Positions 16,958 through 26,585 are shown, counted from the stretch's first letter. The stretch is 64,000 nucleotides of DNA from Paenibacillus sp. Marseille-Q4541 (GCF_018310695.1 NZ_JAGXCY010000010.1:1-64000); one strand, 5' to 3'. Numbers and translations are program-made. Notes: generated by a model from the letters alone, not told the origin.

Positions 16958-18027
16958 TACAGTAGATGTTCAAGTCTAGTACGGTTCTTCTCCTGCCAGC
17001 GGACACAATGAACAAGCTCTTGTAGCTGAGCTTTAACCACATCTGCTCCATCGATGCCTTTTTTATACCTGCTTAAAAAATGCATAACGACATCTACTCT
17101 ACGAAGAAGCAAAAGTGAAGGCAGAATATCCATCTCTTCTTTCAGTAAATGAACTCCGGATCTATACCCGCGAATGAGTGCTTCCAGATGACTCCACATC
17201 TTCTCTTCAGCTTCTACTGTGTGTGTTTCATCTGAAATCATGCCTGAAATGATATCTGACAAGGGAACGGCTAGTTCCATCACCCGAATATCCCAGGTTG
17301 CAAACTCAAAATCAAGGATGGTGGTGATCTCTCCTTCTTCGCTTACAAGTATGTTAGATGCATTCAGGTCACCATGGACAACTTGATGAGGAAGTTGCTC
17401 AAGCTGGCTTATTTTTATGAAAAGCTGTTCCACTTCTCCTGCTATTTCCTTTGTCTCTTCTTGCAGATATAGAAATAACGGATCTGGCTCACGTAAGAAA
17501 CGGACAAAGTCCGCAGGTGAGCATTCAGTATAAGCAAGTTCTATTTTGTAGTAAGGAGGATATACGGGGCATAACGGGACCTTTATATTGGACAAAGCAA
17601 TCGACAGCTGACCCGCCTTTTGACCCAAATCAAAGTATTGCCCAGTCTCGATTAGCTCTGGATTGCAACCATTCTGATAGTGAAATAAAGCCCCTATTTT
17701 TCCTTCATGATTGACAAATGTCTCATCTTCGATCGTATGTACCAACTGTGGAATGACAAAAGATTTTTGGTATGTTGCAAGACTTTTCAGTATGGCATGC
17801 TCGTACTGTACCTTCTCGGTATCCTGATGACTATTGTAGTTACGAAGCACATAGCGCTGCTCGCCGCACTGAATCAAGTAAGTCGAATTGTTCATACCTC
17901 CCGCCAATCGGCTAATGTTGCACTCTGCTGCTCCTATCCCTTCTGACCTTCCCAAATAATACTCCAACATACTGCGGATGGCGTATCCTTCTTCTTTAGT
18001 GATATCAGATGATGTTAATGCATGCAT
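16957..18027 (-). CDS. APH-family phosphotransferase (aminoglycoside/homoserine kinase-like)
   Basis: A 356-aa kinase-like protein. The ATP-binding N-lobe has GGMNNSTYLI (about 43-52). The catalytic loop is VVHGDLNASNIL (216-227; Asp220, Asn225) and the metal-binding motif is ILDFEFA (Asp239). This is the aminoglycoside phosphotransferase fold shared by homoserine, choline and spore-coat CotS/YutH-type kinases. The substrate is unknown; nothing marks it as antibiotic resistance. The start is ATG at 18027 with AAGGAG 10 nt upstream. Confidence 0.78.
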   Translation of the reverse strand: MHALTSSDITKEEGYAIRSMLEYYLGRSEGIGAAECNISRLAGGMNNSTYLIQCGEQRYVLRNYNSHQDTEKVQYEHAILKSLATYQKSFVIPQLVHTIEDETFVNHEGKIGALFHYQNGCNPELIETGQYFDLGQKAGQLSIALSNIKVPLCPVYPPYYKIELAYTECSPADFVRFLREPDPLFLYLQEETKEIAGEVEQLFIKISQLEQLPHQVVHGDLNASNILVSEEGEITTILDFEFATWDIRVMELAVPLSDIISGMISDETHTVEAEEKMWSHLEALIRGYRSGVHLLKEEMDILPSLLLLRRVDVVMHFLSRYKKGIDGADVVKAQLQELVHCVRWQEKNRTRLEHLL

Positions 18028-18078
18028 AAACTGTCCGCTCCTTCGTATATAGAGGTTTTTTTATTTAAATAGAAGCAT

Positions 18079-18116
18079 AGAGGAATACAAGCTAACACGA
18101 CTTGCACCCCTCTTAT
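18079..18116 (-). terminator. Possible weak terminator of the LipC-like gene
   Basis: A broken stem AGAGG...CAAG / CTTG...CCTCT lies just past the 18122 stop, with a loose AT-rich tail ending in a T-run near 18057. Confidence 0.3.
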
Positions 18117-18121
18117 TTTCC

Positions 18122-18790
18122 CTACTTTTTTCTTTTTCGGGCAGTATATGATTTCTCTTGCTGCAAGAGCGGAGTATAGCCTAATTGATTCAACTGCTCA
18201 TCGATAACCCGGTATCCTTTGCTACTAGGATGAACTTTATCGAAAAACAGCAACTCCCGTTCCTTCCCCTGAAATGCATAGAGAAGCGGAGCAGCTTCAA
18301 CTCTTCTGTTAGTCAGACTAATGAGAAAGTCGTTATATTGTTTCACCCAATGATAGGCAGCTTCATTCTGCGGCATCGGATTATATAAACCTACTAGCCG
18401 AATGAAGTAGGATTCATCCTCTTTTTTCAATGATCGAATCTGTAATAAAATCTCTCTCACATTGCTCTCGCAGATGTCCAGAGTCTGGATAAAAGAAGGA
18501 GAACTTAAATTCCATTTGCTCGAACGAGCTGCGCGAATCAAATCATTTCCACCAATCGAAATGGTTATGATATCCGCATACGAAATGAGATTTCGCAAGT
18601 ACTGATTATATTTTACCATGGATAGAAGTCCGTCGGATGTTAATCCGTTTATCCCCTGGTTGCTTACGAGAACAGGGCTGCGCAGATGATACTCCAGTCT
18701 TTTTCGATAGAGGGGGACAAATCCGCTTCCAAATAAAGCTCCAATACCAACGGTCAACGAGTCTCCTAGCGCCAAATAACGATAAACCAT
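18122..18790 (-). CDS. SGNH/GDSL-type esterase (spore LipC-like)
   Basis: A 222-aa lipase/esterase. Block I is LALGDSLTVGIG with the nucleophile Ser11, block II has Gly in NQGINGLTS, block III is SIGGNDLIRA with the oxyanion Asn, and block V is DKVHPSSKGY with the Asp/His pair. The start is firm (AAAGGAGG 7 nt upstream). The overall pattern resembles Bacillus LipC/YcsK, a spore coat phospholipase, but also many YpmR-type lipases. No signal peptide. Monocistronic. Confidence 0.8.
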   Translation of the reverse strand: MVYRYLALGDSLTVGIGALFGSGFVPLYRKRLEYHLRSPVLVSNQGINGLTSDGLLSMVKYNQYLRNLISYADIITISIGGNDLIRAARSSKWNLSSPSFIQTLDICESNVREILLQIRSLKKEDESYFIRLVGLYNPMPQNEAAYHWVKQYNDFLISLTNRRVEAAPLLYAFQGKERELLFFDKVHPSSKGYRVIDEQLNQLGYTPLLQQEKSYTARKRKK

Positions 18791-18926
18791 ATAAACCCCT
18801 CCTTTCCTATGACTTTATAAAATGATGAAGAGTCACCAAAGGTGGTGTTAACGTAGCATATGTATTTTCGTAAGCAGACGGCACGGCAAGTTGTCCTCTT
18901 GGCCCCTTTTTCAAGAAAAAGATCAC

Positions 18927-18990
18927 AAAAAAAGACATACATTTCTGATTAGGGCTGTATAGCCTTTCTCAGGAAACATATGTCTTTTCA
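18927..18990 (-). terminator. Terminator of the small membrane protein gene
   Basis: Outer arms AAAAAGACATA/TATGTCTTTT with an inner AGG/CCT stem. On the minus strand it ends TATGTCTTTTTTTG. Confidence 0.65.
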
Positions 18991-19016
18991 CCTAAGCATC
19001 ATCACAAGATCCATTC

Positions 19017-19223
19017 TTAGATCAAAAACGTAACGATACTCCCCACCAGCATCCCTGCAACAAAATAAATTCCGCTTTGGGGAAATTGTACTTTACGTAA
19101 CTCCGCATAAACAATGAACAAAAAGAGCAGCAAAAATATAATTTTTAGCCACAGAAAAACAAAGGGAACTGCAAGTCCGAGAAGTAAACCTATGATTCGA
19201 TACATCTTGGTAGACAAATGCAT
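19017..19223 (-). CDS. Small two-TM membrane protein, unknown function
   Basis: A 68-aa, very hydrophobic protein with two predicted transmembrane segments (about 9-38 and 48-67) joined by a short polar turn (AELRKVQFPQSG). GAAGGAG lies 3-4 nt before the ATG, a little tight but clear, and a terminator follows. I recognise no family. Confidence 0.6.
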   Translation of the reverse strand: MHLSTKMYRIIGLLLGLAVPFVFLWLKIIFLLLFLFIVYAELRKVQFPQSGIYFVAGMLVGSIVTFLI

Positions 19224-19288
19224 GTGCTCCTTCTATATGGTACCGTTTTGGATAAAACGCAAACCTTGCATATCATTCATGCTACGGG

Positions 19289-19714
19289 TTATTCCTCTTC
19301 TTCTGCTTCAAATACACAGTGGAAGCGTTCCACTCCGGGGTATTTCTCCCCAAGACTGTACACAATAAAACCGATGTTTCGATAAAAGTCTACAGCCTCT
19401 TCGTCCGTTTCCGCAGTGACAACATCGGGTTTCACGCTGCTAATCATCTCTGATATAATGCCGCGTCCATACCCTTTTTGGCGATTCTCTGGCAAGACAG
19501 CAAGGTGCTTGATCTGAACTTCCTTACCCTGTTTCTCGAAGCCAATTAGAGCGACTAACTGCTCCTCATCCTCAAAACCGAACAGCTGTAAGGCATCTTG
19601 TTCTCTGTATTCCTTCAGAGCCGACTCTATATGTTCAGGCTCAGGGAGTGTAGCATACTCAATCAGTTCCTGTACCACAGGATCCTGTAAACGATCTTTT
19701 AATGAAATAAACAA
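19289..19714 (-). CDS. GNAT family N-acetyltransferase
   Basis: A 141-aa single-domain acetyltransferase. The acetyl-CoA-binding motif A is HLAVLPENRQKGYGRGIISEM (about 69-90; R/Q-x-x-G-x-G/A) and motif B is AVDFYRNIGF (about 107-116). The start is TTG with AGGAGG 7 nt upstream. The substrate is not predictable. An acidic tail (EAEEEE) closes the protein. Confidence 0.85.
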   Translation of the reverse strand: MFISLKDRLQDPVVQELIEYATLPEPEHIESALKEYREQDALQLFGFEDEEQLVALIGFEKQGKEVQIKHLAVLPENRQKGYGRGIISEMISSVKPDVVTAETDEEAVDFYRNIGFIVYSLGEKYPGVERFHCVFEAEEEE

Positions 19715-19846
19715 TGTAAATCCTCCTGTTCTAACGCATTCACTATACGTACTTTAGGGCTTTTACATGAATATTTCAAGTCTCAGCTATTCTTTGACCA
19801 AAATTTTTCATTTCGTTATTCGTCGATAACTATTACAACATCTGCT

Positions 19847-20542
19847 TTAAGACTCACTGTAGACCTCCTCTAGCGGAAAAGGAACTGGACTGGCTGCTGC
19901 CCAAGAAGGTAATAAAAAGCTTAATTCATCAGCCGTTTCCTCAATAAAACGCTCTACACGTTCAACATCCATTAATCTGAGAGAACGAGGTTTGATCGGT
20001 TCTTCCAATCTGCGAAGAGTAGCATAACGATAATCATCTACTTCTTCCACTGAAACGAGCTCCCCCATCGCCGCAGCAGGTGCAGATTCAAGTGCTTCGA
20101 GTAATTGCTTTGTTTCTGGATGTGTATCCATTAGTATGTATTCAAGTTGTGTGACGTCCCGGTTATACAGCGACTGAAATGAGCGAAACTGGGTGTACCA
20201 TCGGTACAGAAAAATACGCTCCACTAAATTTTCCATACCTTTATACACCGTTTCAGCCCATCTCAAATCGACGTACAAATGCGCAGCATAACCCAATAAA
20301 AACTGTCTATACTCTTCACCAAGATGAACTTTCGTGTGAGAAACATGAAACTGCTGGATTTCCCTTACGCGTGGCAAAACCCCTTCTACCGCACAAAGGT
20401 GACTGGCCCACTTCATTTGATCATTCACATTATTTCTTGTGAGAACAGCATTCGGTGCAATGTTGCCCAGAACAAAAGATGGTGATGGACGTCCTTGTTG
20501 AACCAGATGGGCAACCGTTAAATGTACCATTGGCCAAGGCAT
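19847..20542 (-). CDS. Zinc-dependent phospholipase C-like protein, unknown function
   Basis: A 231-aa protein beginning MPWPMVHL with conserved His/Asp pairs (HLTVAH, FVLGNIAPNAV, QFHVSHTKVH, GYAAHLYVDLRWAE) that fit the metal ligands of the zinc-dependent phospholipase C/S1-P1 nuclease fold. No signal peptide, unlike secreted phospholipases, so it probably acts inside the cell. The ATG has GGGGGA 8 nt upstream. It follows the DUF925 gene at 94 bp. Fold assignment is moderate; function is unknown. Confidence 0.55.
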   Translation of the reverse strand: MPWPMVHLTVAHLVQQGRPSPSFVLGNIAPNAVLTRNNVNDQMKWASHLCAVEGVLPRVREIQQFHVSHTKVHLGEEYRQFLLGYAAHLYVDLRWAETVYKGMENLVERIFLYRWYTQFRSFQSLYNRDVTQLEYILMDTHPETKQLLEALESAPAAAMGELVSVEEVDDYRYATLRRLEEPIKPRSLRLMDVERVERFIEETADELSFLLPSWAAASPVPFPLEEVYSES

Positions 20543-20607
20543 ACTTTATTTCCCCCACTTTTCCCCTATAAAATGGATTTCATAATGGTAGAACATCTCT
20601 ATTTCAT

Positions 20608-20640
20608 CTTTCTATCTCTATCTGTACTTTCTATCTCTAT
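20608..20640. repeat. 14-bp direct repeat, period 19
   Basis: CTTTCTATCTCTAT occurs at 20608-20621 and 20627-20640. The second copy includes the stop codon of the nucleotidyltransferase gene. It looks like a small tandem duplication. Confidence 0.6.
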
Positions 20641-21185
20641 GAATCCATCATCAACAATAATGGCCAATGGTCCAGCCACTCCTTCTCAAATACTCTTTGC
20701 TTATAAAGCGCCGTATTTCGGAAATATGGACTTTTTTTCACATTCATTTCAAAAAGATCGGTTAAACCAAACGGAGCGATGATCTCCAGTTCGTCTTGAT
20801 CATTCAGTCTTATGGCAACAGCTGTTGCTGTTTCGGGCCAATACCTCATGGCATCCTCTACCGATTGGTATGGTGGGTCCATATTATATTCGTGCATTCG
20901 TGCCTGGTTCTTAACCTGCCAGTTACGTCCGATCTGGCCAGATTGTAATTGCTGTTCATACTTCGTATCGGTCCACTCATCTACATGCTCTGGATCATAA
21001 TAAATGACATCGATATCATTCAGTGGAGTAGGGCTTTTATACTCGTGTAGTTCATCCCACACTCGATTTCTTACATATCCGGCAGCAATACAGGCCTGTG
21101 GTAGTCGCAGTTCGCGGACACGTTTTAGGTCATCTACAATCTGGGGCTGGTTCATGATATCTCGCAAACGTTCTTCATATGTCAA
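20637..21185 (-). CDS. Nucleotidyltransferase family protein (DUF925)
   Basis: A 182-aa protein of the DUF925/NTP_transf_6 family. The nucleotidyltransferase signature is AAGYVRNRVWD (about 34-44) followed by the metal-binding pair in LNDIDVIYYD (about 55-64). C-terminal features include AMRYWPETATAVAIRL and IIAPFGLTDLFEM. The molecular substrate of this family is not established. The start is TTG at 21185 with GGGGGA 10 nt upstream; no better ATG exists in frame. Confidence 0.8.
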   Translation of the reverse strand: MTYEERLRDIMNQPQIVDDLKRVRELRLPQACIAAGYVRNRVWDELHEYKSPTPLNDIDVIYYDPEHVDEWTDTKYEQQLQSGQIGRNWQVKNQARMHEYNMDPPYQSVEDAMRYWPETATAVAIRLNDQDELEIIAPFGLTDLFEMNVKKSPYFRNTALYKQRVFEKEWLDHWPLLLMMDS

Positions 21186-21339
21186 ACTCTGTGAATCCCC
21201 CTTTACTATTTATTTAGAGTCCATCGTCATATAACGGAAATTTACATCTAAAAATAATCCATCAGACAATTATTACATATCTTAATTATAGAGCTAACTT
21301 ACATTCGCCACAACGAAATGTTTGCACTTTTTCCCTACA

Positions 21340-21376
21340 AAAAACAACAAACTGTAATAGTCTGTTGTTTTTTGTT
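21340..21376 (-). terminator. Terminator of the methyltransferase gene
   Basis: Arms AACAACAaACT/AGTcTGTTGTT with a T-rich tail on the minus strand. It begins directly at the stop codon, which overlaps the stem. Confidence 0.55.
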
Positions 21377-22092
21377 TATATTCTTTTTCTCGCAGCAAAT
21401 CGCAGCAACTGACAGCGGAATTCAGTCGGTTCATCATATTTATGTTCTGGAATAGCTTGGGTAACTCGCTCGGTCAGCAAAATGTCCCAATCATTATGAT
21501 AACGATGAGTCAACAAGTCTTCAGCATACTGTGTAGGCAGATTTAGCTCAATCAGCGGTTTCACGGATTCATGATCCGGCAGCTTCACTTCTTCCACACT
21601 CGTACTCATCGTAATAAGGTGAATACCACCTATTTTAGTACCTGCCTGCATTTGGTCAATAACCTGATGCAGCGCTTTTTCAGAGGATACATGTTCAAGA
21701 CAAGAACAAGCGGCAATATAATCATAATGATTAGGCTCAATTTCGTAATGTTCAATATCACCCTGCTCTGCAGTAATCAGGTGATCCACTTTATATTTTT
21801 TAGCGTGATGAACCAAGCTGCTGACTGCTTCCTCCAGCAAATCAACTGCTACGATTCTGCTTCCGGTATCACGCAGCTTTTCCGCCATTGCAATCGTATT
21901 TCTGCCTGCACCTGCACCTAGATCAAGGACAGTTAGTTTATTTTTATACTCGGTAAGACGATGAAGAGTCTCCATTACTATGGGCATAGGCCCAGCCATC
22001 CATGTACCTTCTTCATAGAGATCATGCTCCTGATAAAATTTACGATGATACGTTTCTTCCATTTCACGAGCTTCTTTAAACTCTTTAGACAT
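21376..22092 (-). CDS. Class I SAM-dependent methyltransferase
   Basis: A 238-aa methyltransferase. Motif I is VLDLGAGAGRNT (SAM binding), the acidic end of beta-2 is VAVDLLEEAV, and motif IV is IAACSCLEHV. The C-terminal segment (GIHLITMSTSVEEVKLPDHE) resembles the tellurite-resistance TehB-like/Methyltransf_11 group. The ATG at 22092 is preferred (AAAGG 10-11 nt upstream) over a GTG at 22104 that overlaps the ribosome binding site. The substrate is unknown. Confidence 0.85.
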   Translation of the reverse strand: MSKEFKEAREMEETYHRKFYQEHDLYEEGTWMAGPMPIVMETLHRLTEYKNKLTVLDLGAGAGRNTIAMAEKLRDTGSRIVAVDLLEEAVSSLVHHAKKYKVDHLITAEQGDIEHYEIEPNHYDYIAACSCLEHVSSEKALHQVIDQMQAGTKIGGIHLITMSTSVEEVKLPDHESVKPLIELNLPTQYAEDLLTHRYHNDWDILLTERVTQAIPEHKYDEPTEFRCQLLRFAARKRI

Positions 22093-22173
22093 AAGACACA
22101 TCACCTTTCCAATGTTCTATTACACCAATTACCCAATTAGAAAGAAGATGTATTGCTTTTATTATGATAAAAC

Positions 22174-22533
22174 TTAAAAAAATGAAAAGAAATGAAATGA
22201 CGAGAACAAGATCAGATAGATGATACATAGAATTATAGCGATGGTTACCATTAGTTTCCCCGTATCTCGCCGGTATGTATCATCATGGAATAACAGGATG
22301 CTTCCAATAATAATCGCAGCCATAGGTACAACTAAAGTGACAATTATCAATAAGATACTAGAATAGCGATCCAGATAAAAAACATCACCTGCTGAGGCAT
22401 AAACATCTTGACGTGGCATTTGCTTGGTAATCATTTCTCCGCAGTGACTACATTTTATCGCATCACTTGAAACCGTCTCTTTGCAATACGGACATGTGCG
22501 CTTAATAAATGGTGATTCCTCCTCTATATCCAT
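22174..22533 (-). CDS. Zinc-ribbon membrane protein
   Basis: A 119-aa protein with an N-terminal zinc ribbon (C14-x2-C17 in CPYC, C28-x2-C31 in CSHC) and two transmembrane helices (about 57-82 and 94-115). The ATG overlaps the last 10 bp of the upstream alpha/beta hydrolase gene (ATGGATATAG), so the two are translationally coupled. Zinc ribbon plus two-TM proteins of this kind are common in Firmicutes with no established role. Confidence 0.75.
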   Translation of the reverse strand: MDIEEESPFIKRTCPYCKETVSSDAIKCSHCGEMITKQMPRQDVYASAGDVFYLDRYSSILLIIVTLVVPMAAIIIGSILLFHDDTYRRDTGKLMVTIAIILCIIYLILFSSFHFFSFF

Positions 22534-23483
22534 TTCTCTGTATTCACTTCACTTCCGTGTCTCAAATATCGTTCTACAAATTCCTTTACATGCCGTTTGT
22601 ATCCTTCCGGTTCTACTAGAAAGGAGGTGCCATGTGCGGCACGAGGAACAATGTACAAATATTTCTCTCCTGCACTTTCTCGATAAAGTTCATGAACCAT
22701 TGAGGTAGGAACAAACGTGTCTTCATCGCCATGAATATACAAAATCGGAAGCTCGGATTGTTTCACCTGTTTTAAGGCAGAAGCTTCATGAAAACTGTAA
22801 CCGACTTTCCATTTTGTATATAAACTAGTAAGTGGAATAAACGGAAATGCAGGAAGCTTAAACATTTGTTTCAATTGATGCGTTAACTCTGCTTGGACAG
22901 AAGTGTATCCACAGTCAGCGACAATTCCTTTGACTTGAACGGGCAGCTGCTCACCGCTTGCCATCAGTACCGTAGCGGCACCCATAGAGATTCCATGTAA
23001 AAATATTTCACTGTCTTCTCCAATTTTATTAACCACAAAACGTGTCCATTCCACATAATCTAGCCGGTCGTGCCAACCGAATCCAATATAGTTTCCTTCG
23101 CTGTCGCCATGACCTCGATCATCTGGCATCAGAACATGAAAACCAAGCTCTTCTACATAGAATCTAGCAAAACCCGCCATATCATAACCTCGGCCTGAAT
23201 AACCATGAGCCAGAATTACGACCTTATTTTCTTTTCCTTTTCCTGAAATCCAGGTTCCTCGTAATTTTAATCCGTCAAAAGAAGTGATTTCTACCATCTG
23301 AGGTGATTGGGATCGTATCCAGGCATAATCAGGACCTACGGAAACTGCCTGATCTCCTGACGCCTGTTCAGAGTTTTCGATCAGAAACGTCTTAGGAGCT
23401 CTTTTTACCGCCATTTTATAAAAATGAGACACCGCAGCCCACAACACTACCATCGCAATAAGAATAACTAATAAAAACCACAT
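22524..23483 (-). CDS. Membrane-anchored alpha/beta hydrolase (YqkD-like)
   Basis: A 319-aa hydrolase with an N-terminal transmembrane anchor (about 1-20, MWFLLVILIAMVVLWAAV). The nucleophile elbow is HGISMGAAT (GxSxG), preceded by the oxyanion motif LAHGYSGRGYD and DDRGHGDSEG. Triad Asp and His are in HGDEDTFVP and PRAAHGTSFL. It resembles Bacillus YqkD/YfhR-type hydrolases and serine aminopeptidase-like domains. The catalytic domain is probably extracellular if the anchor is N-in. AAGGAG is 9 nt before the ATG. It heads a two-gene unit with the zinc-ribbon protein. Confidence 0.82.
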   Translation of the reverse strand: MWFLLVILIAMVVLWAAVSHFYKMAVKRAPKTFLIENSEQASGDQAVSVGPDYAWIRSQSPQMVEITSFDGLKLRGTWISGKGKENKVVILAHGYSGRGYDMAGFARFYVEELGFHVLMPDDRGHGDSEGNYIGFGWHDRLDYVEWTRFVVNKIGEDSEIFLHGISMGAATVLMASGEQLPVQVKGIVADCGYTSVQAELTHQLKQMFKLPAFPFIPLTSLYTKWKVGYSFHEASALKQVKQSELPILYIHGDEDTFVPTSMVHELYRESAGEKYLYIVPRAAHGTSFLVEPEGYKRHVKEFVERYLRHGSEVNTEKWI

Positions 23484-23662
23484 CCTATTTCTCTCCTTCT
23501 TCCAATTTCAAATATTTCTATCTCATCTAAGTGTAAATGTACCGATTGATTCTTCTCATATTGTACACAACCCTTTCAGGAATACCTAACAAATAAAAGA
23601 AAAAAGAAAGGCTTTTTCCAAATGAGGAGCAAGTTTTCTCTTGTTAAATTCGCATCTTTTAC

Positions 23663-23694
23663 ATAAAAAAATAAAGCATCCGATAATATCGGAT
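23663..23694 (-). terminator. Terminator of the B12-sensor/hybrid-kinase operon
   Basis: ATCCGAT-AAT-ATCGGAT stem followed on the minus strand by CTTTATTTTTTT, about 30 nt past the kinase stop codon. Confidence 0.8.
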
Positions 23695-23722
23695 ACCTTA
23701 TGGAATGGTTACTGATCTATTT

Positions 23723-25468
23723 CTAACCTGTAGATTTGAGAAGCTTCCCAATTTCATTGCAGGCTTCCTCATAGGCAGGCATTAGTAGATCCATCATTGC
23801 CTTTGCATCATCAAGCCGACCTGTTGTCGCAGATGCTTCTATTTTCCCCAGGATCAAAGAAAGGTGCTCCATTCCTAAGCTAAGGCTGCTTGATTTCAAA
23901 TCATGTGCAGTTTCGAACGCTTTATCATATTGATTACTATTGATGTAATGGATCAATTGCGAAATTTTTGTTGGTGTATCTGACTGATACATCTCTAGCA
24001 ATGTTTGGAGTAAATCTTCGTTACTTTCTTCATCTCCCAGAGTCAGCAACTCTGATAAAACTTCGTCATTTAGAATTGCCTTATCCTGCATTCCCGGAAG
24101 CCAACGCTGCATGATATCTCTTAGTGTCTCCAAAGAGATCGGTTTAGGCAGATAATCATCCATACCCGCATCTAGACACTTCTGACGTTCACTCTGCATT
24201 ACATTACCTGTAAGCGCGATAATCGGAGTATGAAACCGCATCTCATCTCGTTCAATCTGACGGATTTTCTGTGTTGCTTCCAAACCATCCAGCTTGGGCA
24301 TCATATGATCCATTAATATTACGGAATATGGTTTGCTAAGATAAGCTGCGACTGCTTCTTCCCCGTTGTCTACCGTCTCTACATTCGTAATTCCAAGCTT
24401 CTTCAGCTGAACGAGAGCAACCTTACGGTTAATTCCATTGTCTTCGGCCATAAGAATCGGATGTTCAAGTGGTAGATAAGTTAATGGATTACTTGTATCC
24501 ATTGACGGAGATGTAGCAAGAATGGTACTAGGTTCAGTAGCGGTAACAACCACCTCTTGTTGAGCTATCGCCTGGAAAGAAACTTCAATCCAGAAAGTAG
24601 ATCCCTTACCATACTCACTAATGACTCCAATGGTGCCGTTCATAAGCTCTACAAAGTTCTTACAAATGGAGAGCCCAAGTCCGGTTCCTCCATATTTGGA
24701 CTGCTGTCCGTCTAACGTCTGAGCGTACGGTCTAAATAGTTTTGACTGTTCTTCCTCAGCAATACCAATTCCATTATCAGAAACTTCGATCCGAAGCTTT
24801 TGCTCATTCTGATTTTGTGACAAAACTTTTATTCGGGTATATATTGTTCCTTCATTCGTAAACTTGTTCGCATTTCCAACGAGATTAACAAGGATTTGCG
24901 TTAACCTTGCAGAGTCTCCTATCAATTTCTCTGATAGTGAATCATCAATCTCTGTATAAAGTTTATTTCCCGCTTTAGCAGCTTTGGGAGATAAAAGAAT
25001 AGACACATGCTTCAGCACTGCCCTTACATCCATTTCTACAAGATTAAGCTTCATTTCTCCTGCCTCAAGCTTGGAGAGATCCAAAATATCGTTAATTAGA
25101 TAAAGTAACAATTGTGATGATTCCTGAATAACGGTCACGGATTGCTGCTGTTCTTCCGTAAGGGATGACATCGATAAAATTTCGGTCATACCCAAAATTC
25201 CGTTTAAGGGAGTCCTAAACTCATGACTCAGTAAAGCCAGAAATTCACTTTTTGCTTCACTAGCCTGTACTGCCTGTTCCTTCGCTTCATTGAGCCTTGA
25301 ATTGTTTTTGGCAAGCTCTCTTTGCAAGGTAACCAGATCATTATTCATACTTGAAAACTCACTTAATACATTCTGCTCCTGCTCTTTGCTTTTAATAATC
25401 TCCTTATTAAGTTCAGCAATGATATTTCTCAGGTTTGTAATCTCGTGCTCATTAAATTTTGAGGGCAT
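23723..25468 (-). CDS. Cytoplasmic hybrid histidine kinase with receiver and HPt domains
   Basis: A 581-aa phosphorelay protein with no transmembrane segment and no PAS/GAF domain. Order: N-terminal coiled coil (about 5-75); HisKA with His82 in [11 protein letters not shown]; HATPase_c with N-box [11 protein letters not shown] (197-207), G1 VSDNGIGI and G2 GGTGLGLSI; a receiver domain (about 336-455) with Asp387 in ILMDHMMP and Lys442; and HPt with His522 in [10 protein letters not shown]. It starts with AGGAGG 6 nt before ATG, 49 nt after the cobalamin-binding protein gene, so they form an operon. With no input domain of its own it probably takes its signal from that partner. The final output regulator is not encoded nearby. 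Confidence 0.92.
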   Translation of the reverse strand: MPSKFNEHEITNLRNIIAELNKEIIKSKEQEQNVLSEFSSMNNDLVTLQRELAKNNSRLNEAKEQAVQASEAKSEFLALLSHEFRTPLNGILGMTEILSMSSLTEEQQQSVTVIQESSQLLLYLINDILDLSKLEAGEMKLNLVEMDVRAVLKHVSILLSPKAAKAGNKLYTEIDDSLSEKLIGDSARLTQILVNLVGNANKFTNEGTIYTRIKVLSQNQNEQKLRIEVSDNGIGIAEEEQSKLFRPYAQTLDGQQSKYGGTGLGLSICKNFVELMNGTIGVISEYGKGSTFWIEVSFQAIAQQEVVVTATEPSTILATSPSMDTSNPLTYLPLEHPILMAEDNGINRKVALVQLKKLGITNVETVDNGEEAVAAYLSKPYSVILMDHMMPKLDGLEATQKIRQIERDEMRFHTPIIALTGNVMQSERQKCLDAGMDDYLPKPISLETLRDIMQRWLPGMQDKAILNDEVLSELLTLGDEESNEDLLQTLLEMYQSDTPTKISQLIHYINSNQYDKAFETAHDLKSSSLSLGMEHLSLILGKIEASATTGRLDDAKAMMDLLMPAYEEACNEIGKLLKSTG

Positions 25469-25517
25469 ATCATCCCTCCTCTCTGTTAGATCGCCAATAA
25501 TGATACACGATGCAATT

Positions 25518-26585
25518 TTATTCTGCTTTAGGCGACTGCAGTGAATAAGCTAGTTCAATAGCATGGACCTCATCAGGAGCATATCCATCTGCTCCAATTT
25601 CTTTCCACAGTTCTTGATCAATATTAAATGGCAGACCGCCAACGATAATCGATACATCTTTGGTTGCAGGGTTGCTGCGCACCTCATCAATTAACCGTTT
25701 AGCTAAGTGAACATGAAAAGTCATCGTTACAGACAATGCAAGTACGTCCACATTATATTTTTGAATCGAATCAATAATACCTTCATGAGGAACATTGGCA
25801 CCTAGATAATAAGTATCCCAACCCTCCATTTCAAAATGATCCGTTAGCATGCGTAGACCGATCTCATGCAGTTCGCTGCCTACACATGCAGCGAGCATCT
25901 TATAACCATTATTCCCATTGGTGAGCCAGTAAGGATATAACTTGGATATATTCGCCTGTGTAGCAGCCGTGCACAGATGCTCCTGAGCAACGGTAATGTT
26001 ACCCATTTGCCATAACCTTCCGATCTCTAGTTGAGATCTCTGAAAAATAAAGATATAGATATCTTTTACAGAAGTCCCGGCCTCAAGCAATTCTACTACC
26101 ACAGACCAAGCTGCTTCTCGATCAGCGGAGAGTAACGATTCTAGATACATTGCCGTATAGTGATGATACGGCTGATTCTCAGCAACATACGTAGGTATGG
26201 GTTCAGCATAGGCTATCTCCTGCATTCCCCGTTGTAAATATTCAAGCACAAGTTCCTTATCTGTCTCGTTATATGTTTGTTCAATGAATTCCTTAATTAA
26301 TGACAAGTTTATTCGTAAGTCTTCCTCTGTTACACGATATCCTGCAAGTAATATTTTTAACCAGGAGACATACTGCGTAAATAGAGAAGGGCTTTTCATC
26401 ATGACACTCTCTGCCAAAAAACGGAGACTATAAACGGTATCTTGTTTCGTTCTGATTCTGCCGGACTCGCCGAATTTTAATTCTAGTTCGGGCTGTATTT
26501 CGTATTGTCGATCTGTAATCTGTTCGGCGAGATGATCCACCTCTCGCAAGAAGGCTTCACCAGCTGCATTATTGGTAGCATTCAT
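25518..26585 (-). CDS. Cobalamin-binding sensor protein with CarH-type W-x9-EH motif (putative B12 photosensor)
   Basis: A 355-aa soluble protein. An N-terminal helical region (about 1-120, no recognised DNA-binding domain) precedes a four-helix-bundle cap (about 135-215) and a Rossmann-like B12-binding domain (about 226-345). The cap has W192-x9-E202-H203 (LWQMGNITVAQEH), the signature of the CarH/LitR light-sensing module, where it contacts the upper axial group of adenosylcobalamin. The B12 domain has ELHEIG with the lower ligand His240, then LGANVPHEG and SVTMTFHV. Unlike CarH there is no MerR domain; instead a hybrid kinase gene follows. The start ATG at 26585 has AAGGGAG 10 nt upstream. 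Cobalamin binding is well supported; light sensing is inference. Confidence 0.85.
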   Translation of the reverse strand: MNATNNAAGEAFLREVDHLAEQITDRQYEIQPELELKFGESGRIRTKQDTVYSLRFLAESVMMKSPSLFTQYVSWLKILLAGYRVTEEDLRINLSLIKEFIEQTYNETDKELVLEYLQRGMQEIAYAEPIPTYVAENQPYHHYTAMYLESLLSADREAAWSVVVELLEAGTSVKDIYIFIFQRSQLEIGRLWQMGNITVAQEHLCTAATQANISKLYPYWLTNGNNGYKMLAACVGSELHEIGLRMLTDHFEMEGWDTYYLGANVPHEGIIDSIQKYNVDVLALSVTMTFHVHLAKRLIDEVRSNPATKDVSIIVGGLPFNIDQELWKEIGADGYAPDEVHAIELAYSLQSPKAE

